Positions 1-5,083 of a DNA stretch of 5,859 bases are shown one piece after another. The notes under the pieces were generated by a model. The model was not told the DNA's origin, did no database searches, and worked only from the letters and a program-made list of their open reading frames with translations. Origin of the DNA: Acidimicrobiaceae bacterium (GTDB taxonomy: Bacteria > Actinomycetota > Acidimicrobiia > Acidimicrobiales > RAAP-2); the NCBI GenBank assembly GCA_003133075.1, contig PKZN01000012.1, forward strand, positions 1 to 5,859, in the 5' to 3' direction. The stretch's first letter is position 1, and each line of letters starts with the position of its first letter. The position numbers and the translations under genes are program-made.

Positions 1-695
1 AGCGCGCTGCGCGCTTCGGCGCGCGAGCGCACCGTCACCTCTAAGCCGGCGGCACGGATGCGCTGCGCCACGGCGGCGCTGGTGACCGCGACCACCTCGG
101 CGTGATGTTCTCGCGCGAAGTCCACCAACTCCGGCGCCATGCGCAGGAACGGCGTGACGACGCCCGTCAAGTTCACCACGAGGGCGGTGCCGTCGTGGGT
201 GGGCTCCACCAGCGGCACGGCGGGGGGTACCACCACCACGCGGGCCGGCTTGACGTCGAGGACGCGCTGCACCTCGTGACTCGCGCTACGAGTGGAGGCG
301 ACGAGCACGGCGCCGGTCGCGACGGCGCGGCGCAGTTGGGTAATGCGCGGATGTTCGCCCTTCTCGCCGCGCAGCGGGCGAAGATCGTCGACCGAGATGA
401 TCAGCGGCGTCGATCTGGTCGGTGGCGTCGCGCGACCGGCAACGTGGATCACGTCAAGGGGGCCCACCCGTCGATCGATGGCGGGTCCAAGACTGCGACG
501 CCACAGCGGCGTCCATAGGAATCGCAGCGCGAGACGTCGTTCGTTGGCGGCGGCGGGGGCGGTGCGGCTGCGAAATCGCACCAGCGAGCACTCCCCGGTC
601 GCGTCGAGCGCGTCCGCCAGGTCTGTCATCGAGTTGCCGAGCGACTCCAGCGAACCGTCCAGGTCGAAGCCGACGCGCAGTCGCTCCTCGCTCAC
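1..695 (-). CDS. GT4-like glycosyltransferase, N-terminal part (cut by left window edge)
   Basis: I read this frame by hand: it starts at GTG 695-693 and stays open for 231 codons to the window edge, so the C-terminal half is missing. The protein begins MSEERLRVGFDLDGSL. The pattern fits the first Rossmann domain of family 4 glycosyltransferases: a beta strand then Asp-rich turn (VGFDLDG, residues 8-14), DVIHVAG (81-87), PLIISVDDL (97-105, the usual 'tvHDl' position), and VLVASTRSASHEVQRVLDV followed by VVVVPPAVP (about 130-161), which matches the 'vSe.s..dl...lgv...ri.vvp.gv' signature. A second-domain strand starts near 172 (ALVVNLTGV). Members transfer a sugar from a nucleotide donor to a glycan or lipid acceptor on the cytosolic side. 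Its GTGA overlap with the upstream serine hydrolase gene implies coupled translation. The C-terminal donor-binding E-x7-E region is outside the window, so donor and acceptor cannot be named. The histidine normally found in 'HD' is replaced by Val-Asp here. Confidence 0.75.
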   Translation of the reverse strand, partial: MSEERLRVGFDLDGSLESLGNSMTDLADALDATGECSLVRFRSRTAPAAANERRLALRFLWTPLWRRSLGPAIDRRVGPLDVIHVAGRATPPTRSTPLIISVDDLRPLRGEKGEHPRITQLRRAVATGAVLVASTRSASHEVQRVLDVKPARVVVVPPAVPLVEPTHDGTALVVNLTGVVTPFLRMAPELVDFAREHHAEVVAVTSAAVAQRIRAAGLEVTVRSRAEARSA

Positions 696-1501
696 GAAGC
701 CAGCGCGATCGCGCGCTGCGCGCTCGTCCACGCCGGCCACAGTTCGATGGCCCAACGACCGAAGGGCTCCGTAGTGGTGGCGACGACGCCGATCTTCTCG
801 TGCGCGTTGGCCAAGAGGATCGACCCGCTCTGGCCGAAGTGCCCGAAACTCGATGGCGGCCAGTCGCCCATCCAGTGCGACTTGTCACCCCGCACTTCGG
901 GGCCCATCCCCCACGGACACGGCGTGAAGCGTCCGAAGCCCGGCACGATGCCGGCCAGGTCGGGCAGGTAGGGACGAATCATGAGGTCACGCGTCTCCAC
1001 GGTGACGCCGTCACCGCGCAGCCACGCCACCGCCATCGTCGCCAAGTCATTCGTCGAACCCGAGACCCCTGCGGCGGGACGATCAAGGAGTGCGGTCGTG
1101 CTCATGCCGAGGGGTGAGAAGACGCGATAGTCCAGCCACTGCGCGGGCGAGTTCTCACCGACGATGCTCGAGACGGCGAGGTCGACGCCGTAGTTGGAGT
1201 AGACCCGCTTGGTCGCGATTGGCACGCGCGGGTCACCCTCTTCGAGCCCTAGGCCGCTCGAGTGCGAGAGGAGATTGGCGAAGTTCGCGCCCGAGGGTCC
1301 CACCACCTCGTGGTAGGCGTGAAGATTCCAGTCCAGTTCGACACCGAAAGCCAGCGCCACGGCCATCTTCGAGATCGACGCCCAGGGCCGCACCGCATCG
1401 AGGTCCCCGACTTCGCGCACGCGCTCCACCCGACCACCGTCCAGGCGCAACACCACGTAGGCCAACGACCCGGCCCAGGCCTCGTCGAGGTCATTGCTCA
1501 C
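692..1501 (-). CDS. Serine hydrolase, beta-lactamase/class C (PF00144-like) family
   Basis: The 269-residue product (GTG start at 1501) carries the three active-site motifs of the penicillin-binding/class C beta-lactamase fold. S-I-S-K at residues 42-45 gives the nucleophile and general base, Y-S-N is at 101-103, and H-F-G at 221-223 takes the place of KTG. The family signature FANLLSHSSGLG (about 74-85) is also present. There is no signal peptide or membrane segment, so the enzyme is predicted to be cytoplasmic. It is shorter than usual for the family (about 350-400 residues), but nothing looks broken. Family members include esterases, D-aminopeptidases and peptidases, so drug resistance should not be assumed. 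Start choice: an in-frame TTG at 1510 would add three residues, but it overlaps the TATCAT -10-like hexamer. GTG 1501 lies 8 bases after that hexamer, fitting a leaderless mRNA. The gene is divergent from cofD and overlaps the downstream glycosyltransferase by GTGA, so it may act on the same glycan or peptide material (inference). Confidence 0.85.
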   Translation of the reverse strand: MSNDLDEAWAGSLAYVVLRLDGGRVERVREVGDLDAVRPWASISKMAVALAFGVELDWNLHAYHEVVGPSGANFANLLSHSSGLGLEEGDPRVPIATKRVYSNYGVDLAVSSIVGENSPAQWLDYRVFSPLGMSTTALLDRPAAGVSGSTNDLATMAVAWLRGDGVTVETRDLMIRPYLPDLAGIVPGFGRFTPCPWGMGPEVRGDKSHWMGDWPPSSFGHFGQSGSILLANAHEKIGVVATTTEPFGRWAIELWPAWTSAQRAIALAS

Positions 1502-1509
1502 AACACGCA

Positions 1510-1515
1510 ATGATA
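1510..1515 (-). promoter_or_regulatory. Probable -10 element (TATCAT) for the serine hydrolase-glycosyltransferase operon
   Basis: TATCAT on the minus strand fits the actinobacterial TANNNT -10 consensus and lies 8 bases before GTG 1501, the distance expected for a leaderless transcript starting at or next to the start codon. The best -35 candidate, TTCGAG about 18 bases upstream (minus strand of 1534-1539), is weak. No Shine-Dalgarno sequence lies at a good distance from the GTG. Confidence 0.45.
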
Positions 1516-1527
1516 CCGACGCCCCCC

Positions 1528-1533
1528 TAGAGT
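1528..1533 (+). promoter_or_regulatory. Probable -10 element (TAGAGT) for cofD-cofE
   Basis: TAGAGT matches TANNNT and is followed by exactly 7 bases and then the GTG start of cofD at 1541, which suggests a leaderless mRNA. No recognisable -35 box is seen 17-18 bases upstream. With the opposite TATCAT, it makes a compact divergent promoter packed in the 39 bases between the two GTG codons, so the two polymerase sites would overlap and could interfere with each other. Confidence 0.45.
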
Positions 1534-1540
1534 CTCGAAG

Positions 1541-2455
1541 GTGATAACGGTGCTCAGCGGCGGTGTGGGAGCGGCCCGACTACTTCGCGCGCTCTCTGGC
1601 GAGATTGACCCGGCGCAACTTACCGCGGTCGTCAACGTTGGCGACGATCTCGTGCTCCACGGCCTCACTATCTGTCCCGACCTCGACACGATCACCTATA
1701 CGTTGGCCGGACTGAGCAACGACGAACTCGGTTGGGGACTGCGCGGTGAAACCTGGCGCGTGATGGATGAACTCGACGCGCTGGGCGGTGAAGCGTGGTT
1801 TCGACTCGGCGACCGTGACCTCGCGACGCATCTCTATCGCAGCCAGCGGCTCGCTGAGGGAGCTACGAAAACGGAGGTGACTGACGAGTTGCGCGTGCGA
1901 CACGGTGTCGAGGTGACGCTGCTCCCGGTCACGAACGACGTTATCGCGACGGAGTTCATCACCGACGAAGGTCGCATGAGCTTCCAGGAGTACTTCGTGC
2001 GCCGCCACCACGACGTGGTCGTGCGCGCCGTCGAGGTGACGGGCGCGGCGAGCGCGCGAGTGAGCAAGGAGGCAATGGCCGCACTCACCGACGCGAGTCG
2101 AGTCGTGATTGCGCCGTCGAATCCCTTGATCTCCATCGATCCGATCCTGCAATTGCCCGGCGTTCGCGAGGTCTTGCGCGATCGTCGTAGCGACGTCGTC
2201 GCGGTCTCGCCGCTGGTGGCGGGTGTGGCGTTAAAGGGTCCAGCCGATCGTCTACTTCGCGAACTCGGCCACAACGCGACCGCGCTCGGGGTCGTCGACT
2301 TCTACGAAGGACTCGTGGGCACGTGGATCATCGACGAAGCCGACGCCGACCTCGTCGAGGCGATCACCAGTCGCGGCGTACACGTCGAAGTAACGACGAC
2401 CATCATGGCCGATCCGCAGAACGCTCGACGTCTCGCCCAGGTGGTGTTGGGGTGA
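1541..2455 (+). CDS. cofD: 2-phospho-L-lactate (or phosphoenolpyruvyl) transferase CofD/FbiA, F420 biosynthesis
   Basis: CofD moves the phospholactyl or phosphoenolpyruvyl group from its guanosine-diphospho-linked donor onto the deazaflavin Fo, giving F420-0 or dehydro-F420-0, in the cytosol. The 304-residue protein has the full family length and its conserved blocks. These are a glycine-rich N-terminus (LSGGVGAARLLRAL, 5-18), NVGDD then HGLTICPDLDTITYTLAG (32-57), WGLRGETW (65-72), WFRLGDRDLATHLYR (86-100), LLPVTND (127-133), SFQEYFV (147-153), APSNPLISIDPIL (191-203) and SPLVAGVALKGPA (223-235). The GTG at 1541 is the first start codon after an in-frame stop at 1511, and places the glycine-rich strand at the very N-terminus as in the family. 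The stop TGA overlaps the cofE start by GTGA. The sequence does not tell whether the donor group derives from 2-phospholactate or from phosphoenolpyruvate; mycobacterial FbiA uses the latter. The equivalent mycobacterial gene is called fbiA. Confidence 0.96.
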   Translation: MITVLSGGVGAARLLRALSGEIDPAQLTAVVNVGDDLVLHGLTICPDLDTITYTLAGLSNDELGWGLRGETWRVMDELDALGGEAWFRLGDRDLATHLYRSQRLAEGATKTEVTDELRVRHGVEVTLLPVTNDVIATEFITDEGRMSFQEYFVRRHHDVVVRAVEVTGAASARVSKEAMAALTDASRVVIAPSNPLISIDPILQLPGVREVLRDRRSDVVAVSPLVAGVALKGPADRLLRELGHNATALGVVDFYEGLVGTWIIDEADADLVEAITSRGVHVEVTTTIMADPQNARRLAQVVLG

Positions 2456-3162
2456 GCGAACTGCGCCTGGTCCCTCTCGCCACGAGCACCATGGTGCAAC
2501 AGGGCGACGACCTGGTGACGCTGCTGCTGGCCGCCGTCGCCGAGGCCGGCGAAGTGCTCGCGCACCACGACCTCGTGGTCGTCACCAGCAAGGTCGTCTC
2601 GAAGTCCGAAGGTCAAGTCGTGCCGTTTGACGGAAGTGACGAACACAAGGTCGCCATCGTCGAGGGCGAATCGGTCCGCGTGCTGCGCCGACGGGGCACG
2701 CTGCGCATCACCGAGACCCGACACGGCTTCATCAACGCCAACGCCGGCGTCGACCTCTCGAACACCGACGAAGGCACCGCGGTGCTGTTGCCCAAGGACC
2801 CCGATCGCTCCGCCCGGCGACTGAGGAGCGAGATCGAACGACGCTGCGGCGTCGAGGTCGCGGTGCTCATTACCGACACCTTTGGTCGCGTGTGGCGCCA
2901 AGGGGTCACCGACGTCGCCCTCGGGTCGGCGGGGCTACGACCCGTATTGGACCTGCGCGGGACCGTTGACGCCAACGGCCGCCTCCTCGAGGCGACCGAG
3001 GTCGCCATCGCCGACGAGATCGCGGGCGCGGCGAACCTGGTGTTGCACAAGGCCGCGGCCACGCCCTTCGCGTTGATTCGGGGCCTCGACGAGTCGTTCT
3101 TTGGTCCAGGTTCGGTGGGTGAGAACATCGTGCGTTCTAAGCACGAGGATCTCTTTCGCTGA
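2452..3162 (+). CDS. cofE: Coenzyme F420-0:L-glutamate ligase CofE (stand-alone; N-terminal domain of FbiB)
   Basis: CofE adds L-glutamates to F420-0 with GTP through gamma linkages, building the polyglutamate tail. The 236-residue protein shows the family blocks: VVVTSKVVSKSEGQVV (42-57), ETRHGFINANAGVDLSN (88-104), LLPKDPDRSARRLR (112-125), LITDTFGRVWRQGVTDVALGSAGL (139-162), TEVAIADEIAGAANLVLHKA (182-201) and ALIRGL (207-212). Single-domain CofE proteins are about 240-250 residues, so the length is complete. Mycobacterial FbiB has an additional C-terminal nitroreductase-like FMN domain of about 200 residues, absent here because the gene stops at 3162. The start is GTG 2452, which overlaps the cofD stop (GTGA) and begins SELRLVPL. 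The frame remains open upstream to 2323, but that part lies inside cofD and has no CofE homology. Cotranslation with cofD fits consecutive pathway steps. If the precursor is dehydro-F420-0, a separate reductase would be needed elsewhere in the genome. Confidence 0.95.
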   Translation: MSELRLVPLATSTMVQQGDDLVTLLLAAVAEAGEVLAHHDLVVVTSKVVSKSEGQVVPFDGSDEHKVAIVEGESVRVLRRRGTLRITETRHGFINANAGVDLSNTDEGTAVLLPKDPDRSARRLRSEIERRCGVEVAVLITDTFGRVWRQGVTDVALGSAGLRPVLDLRGTVDANGRLLEATEVAIADEIAGAANLVLHKAAATPFALIRGLDESFFGPGSVGENIVRSKHEDLFR

Positions 3163-3177
3163 GGGTCCCGCGGAGTT

Positions 3178-3195
3178 CCTCACGCTCGCGTGAGG
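3178..3195. terminator. Hairpin between convergent cofE and DinB-like genes, possible bidirectional terminator
   Basis: CCTCACG (3178-3184) pairs perfectly with CGTGAGG (3189-3195) around a four-base CTCG loop. It lies in the 36-base space between the two convergent stop codons, 15 bases after the cofE stop and 3 bases after the DinB-gene stop. There is no T-tract on either strand, so it is not a classical intrinsic terminator. Such T-poor hairpins are common at gene ends in high-GC actinobacteria, and the location supports a shared terminator. Confidence 0.45.
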
Positions 3196-3198
3196 GTC

Positions 3199-4005
3199 TC
3201 AGCGTTGCGACGCGGCCTCTAAGACGTCGAGGTCTCGCTCGGCGTAGCGCCGATGCTCCCACTCCTCGTTGAGGATCGTACGCAGGCACCGTCGAACGGG
3301 ATAGTCCTCCAACTGGGGCCACCCGCGCTCGTGTCGAGTCACTTCACGAGCGAGCTCTTCCTCGCTGAGTGACAACATGACCTCGCGAAGCGTCGCGTCG
3401 CGTTCGCGTCGCACCGCGAGCACCTCCTCGAGCGACGGCCGCGCGTCCACGTCCCACGTCACGCCGTCGAGCCCGGTCGCGTCCTCCCAGGGAAGATCCA
3501 GCGGGTGATACGGCGAAGGGTCACCCAGGACCGCTCGGTTCACCCACGCGCCGCACGCGAAGTTGAGATGCCGTATCGTCTGGATGAAGGACCACTCTTC
3601 ATTCACGCGGATGTTGAGCGCCGTCTCGGGGAAGGTCCTCGCGCGCGCGATCGTCCCTTCCCACAGCCGTTCCAGGATCGTCCACGCCTCACGAAAGCCG
3701 TCCGCGTGCTCGGGGCGCATCTTCACCCGATCCGGGCTACGGCGGTCCAACTCGGCCTCGATGAGCGGAGCGACGTCGACGCCGTTGATGGTCACGTTGC
3801 GCACGTCACCACCGATCTCGACGTCGATGAGTTCCACGTCGAGGAGTCGCGTCCCCACGAACCCGGCACCACGAATCTGTGCCCCGCTGAAGTCAACCGC
3901 GCGCAGGCGGGCGTCGGTGAGGTCCACGTGGTCAAAGACGGCTCCCGTGAGGTCCACACGATCGAATCGCGCACCGGCGAGGTCTTGGTCGGAAAATTCC
4001 ACCAC
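3199..4005 (-). CDS. Pentapeptide-repeat / DinB-like fusion protein
   Basis: The 268-residue product has two parts. Residues about 3-65 are pentapeptide repeats with the A(D/N)LXX-type spacing (SDQDLAGARFDRVDLTGAVF, then DHVDLTDARLRAVDFSGAQI and on), expected to form a right-handed beta helix. After a linker (NVTINGVDVAPLIEAELDRR, 70-89) comes a DinB-like four-helix region (about 100-265), with WSFIQTIRHLNFA (138-150), the GDPSPYHPLDLPW block (161-173) and the C-terminal NEEWEHRRYAERDL (246-259). DinB proteins are often metal-dependent thiol transferases or hydrolases. Here H146 and H251 are possible ligands, but the usual H-x3-H pair is not obvious because position 255 is Ala. From memory, this fusion recurs in Actinobacteria, usually annotated only as a DinB family protein; its substrate is unknown to me. 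The start is GTG 4005 (a second GTG follows at 4002), 7 bases after a TAATCT hexamer. The reading frame is open further upstream to 4200, but that stretch overlaps the guanylyltransferase gene and codes for no recognisable sequence. Confidence 0.85.
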   Translation of the reverse strand: MVEFSDQDLAGARFDRVDLTGAVFDHVDLTDARLRAVDFSGAQIRGAGFVGTRLLDVELIDVEIGGDVRNVTINGVDVAPLIEAELDRRSPDRVKMRPEHADGFREAWTILERLWEGTIARARTFPETALNIRVNEEWSFIQTIRHLNFACGAWVNRAVLGDPSPYHPLDLPWEDATGLDGVTWDVDARPSLEEVLAVRRERDATLREVMLSLSEEELAREVTRHERGWPQLEDYPVRRCLRTILNEEWEHRRYAERDLDVLEAASQR

Positions 4006-4012
4006 GCCGCAG

Positions 4013-4018
4013 AGATTA
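4013..4018 (-). promoter_or_regulatory. Probable -10 element (TAATCT) for the DinB-like gene
   Basis: TAATCT on the minus strand fits TANNNT and is followed by 7 bases (CTGCGGC) and then GTG 4005. This is the same geometry as at cofD, again with no Shine-Dalgarno sequence and no clear -35 box. It lies in the 46-base gap after the guanylyltransferase stop, so the DinB-like gene probably has its own start of transcription even though it is on the same strand as the upstream pair. Confidence 0.45.
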
Positions 4019-4051
4019 GGCCCCGCGTGTGACAGTGAGTGCGGTCGCTCG

Positions 4052-5083
4052 CTAGACCCCGCCGAGGCGAACGTCGCCCGCCAATCGCGAGTCGGCCGCC
4101 ACGTGTTCCTTGGCGCCCACCACGCAGGTCGGTCCGAGTATCGAGCTCGTGCCGATGACGGCTTCGGGGCCGATGATGGATGAACGGATCTCGCAACCAC
4201 TTTGGACGACCGCTCCCGGTAGCAGCACCGCGTCCTCCAAGATGACGTTCGCCCCCACGAAGCAGCCCGCGTCGACGACCGAGTAGCTCAGTGACGCCGT
4301 CGGATCGATCGTGGCGCTCGGGTGGCTCCACGAGCCGTCGACGACACCCTGGAAACGGTGCTGCGAGTTGCGGCCCTTCAAGACGTCGACGTTGGCCTGC
4401 AGGTAGAGCTGGGGGGTTCCGGTGTCGAGCCAGTACGCGTGATCACTCATTGCGTAGAGCTGGTGCGCCGCGACCAGTTTGGGAAACGTGTCTCGTTCCA
4501 CACTGACGCGGCCCGTGGGCGCGATGCGATCGAGCGCGGCGGGCTCAAAGACGTAGGTCCCGGCGTTAATCAGGTTCGTCGGCGCGGTACCCGGCGGCGG
4601 TTTCTCGATGAACGCGAGCACGCGCCCGTCCTCGTCGGTGTCGACCACGCCGAAGTGCGACGGCTCTTCGACGGGATGCAGCGCCAGGGTTGCCTCGCCA
4701 CCGCGCTCGCGGTGAAAGCCCAGCAGCGCGGTCACGTCGAGGTCGGTCACGACGTCGCCGTTGAGTACTAGAAACGTCTCGTCGATCCCGGCAAAGTTCG
4801 CGGCGAAGCGAATGGCCCCGGCGGTGTCGAGAGGTTCTGGCTCCACCGCGTAGGTGACGTTGACGCCCGCAATGACGTTTTCGGGATAGGCCTCAATGAA
4901 ACGGTCGGGCAGGTAACCGAGCGACAGCACGGCGTCGGTGACGCCATGACGGGCGAGGGCGCCGAGCACGCACTCGATCATGGCCACCCCGACCAGGGGC
5001 AACATCTGCTTGGGCGTCTCGTAGGTCAGGGGCCGCAGTCGCGTGCCCTTGCCTCCGACCAAGATGATCGACTGCAACCTCAA
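4052..5083 (-). CDS. manB: Mannose-1-phosphate guanylyltransferase (NDP-sugar pyrophosphorylase, ManB/GMPP type)
   Basis: The enzyme joins a sugar 1-phosphate and an NTP to make the nucleotide sugar plus pyrophosphate; the best reading is GDP-mannose for cell-envelope glycans. The 343-residue protein has the nucleotidyltransferase signature LVGGKGTRLRPLT (8-20) followed by ETPKQMLPL (22-30, with the conserved Lys), LNGDVVTDLD (107-116, metal Asp), FIEKP (158-162), INAGTYVFEP (172-181), VSVERDTFP (193-201) and YWLDTGTPQLYLQAN (217-231). From about 255 to the end it has a left-handed beta-helix of imperfect hexapeptides (for example VDAGCFVGANVILEDAVLLPGA). Length and pattern match the mycobacterial mannose-1-phosphate guanylyltransferase (about 360 residues) as I remember it. 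Glucose-1-phosphate thymidylyl- or uridylyltransferase is the alternative. TTG 5083 overlaps the upstream stop (TTGA). A second TTG at 5077 has AAGGG six bases before it and gives MQSIILVGG, closer to the family N-terminus, so the true start may be two codons later. Confidence 0.88.
   Translation of the reverse strand: MRLQSIILVGGKGTRLRPLTYETPKQMLPLVGVAMIECVLGALARHGVTDAVLSLGYLPDRFIEAYPENVIAGVNVTYAVEPEPLDTAGAIRFAANFAGIDETFLVLNGDVVTDLDVTALLGFHRERGGEATLALHPVEEPSHFGVVDTDEDGRVLAFIEKPPPGTAPTNLINAGTYVFEPAALDRIAPTGRVSVERDTFPKLVAAHQLYAMSDHAYWLDTGTPQLYLQANVDVLKGRNSQHRFQGVVDGSWSHPSATIDPTASLSYSVVDAGCFVGANVILEDAVLLPGAVVQSGCEIRSSIIGPEAVIGTSSILGPTCVVGAKEHVAADSRLAGDVRLGGV

Noticed and set aside
701..725. GCGC-rich near-palindromic stretch
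   Set aside because: It lies inside the hydrolase coding sequence and is explained by Ala/Arg/Ser codons in a high-GC genome; there is no loop or tract typical of a regulatory site.
422..1117. Long plus-strand open frame (231 codons) opposite the glycosyltransferase and hydrolase genes
   Set aside because: Arg- and Ala-rich composition without any domain pattern; it lies antisense to two genes with clear family motifs and is a by-product of high GC content.
1508..1510. TTG at 1510 as the start of the serine hydrolase
   Set aside because: It overlaps the TATCAT -10-like hexamer and adds only three residues. GTG 1501 fits a leaderless start, though TTG cannot be fully excluded because a G-run lies 11 bases upstream of it.
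1580..2152. Minus-strand open frame of 190 codons inside cofD
   Set aside because: Antisense to a complete and well-conserved cofD; no recognisable protein pattern or start signal.
2323..2451. N-terminal extension of CofE from an upstream ATG at 2323
   Set aside because: The added residues are an out-of-frame reading of the cofD 3' end, Arg-rich and unlike any CofE N-terminus. GTG 2452 gives the expected length and a GTGA overlap.
4006..4200. N-terminal extension of the pentapeptide-DinB protein up to 4200
   Set aside because: It overlaps the coding end of the guanylyltransferase in another frame, and the pentapeptide pattern begins only after GTG 4005.
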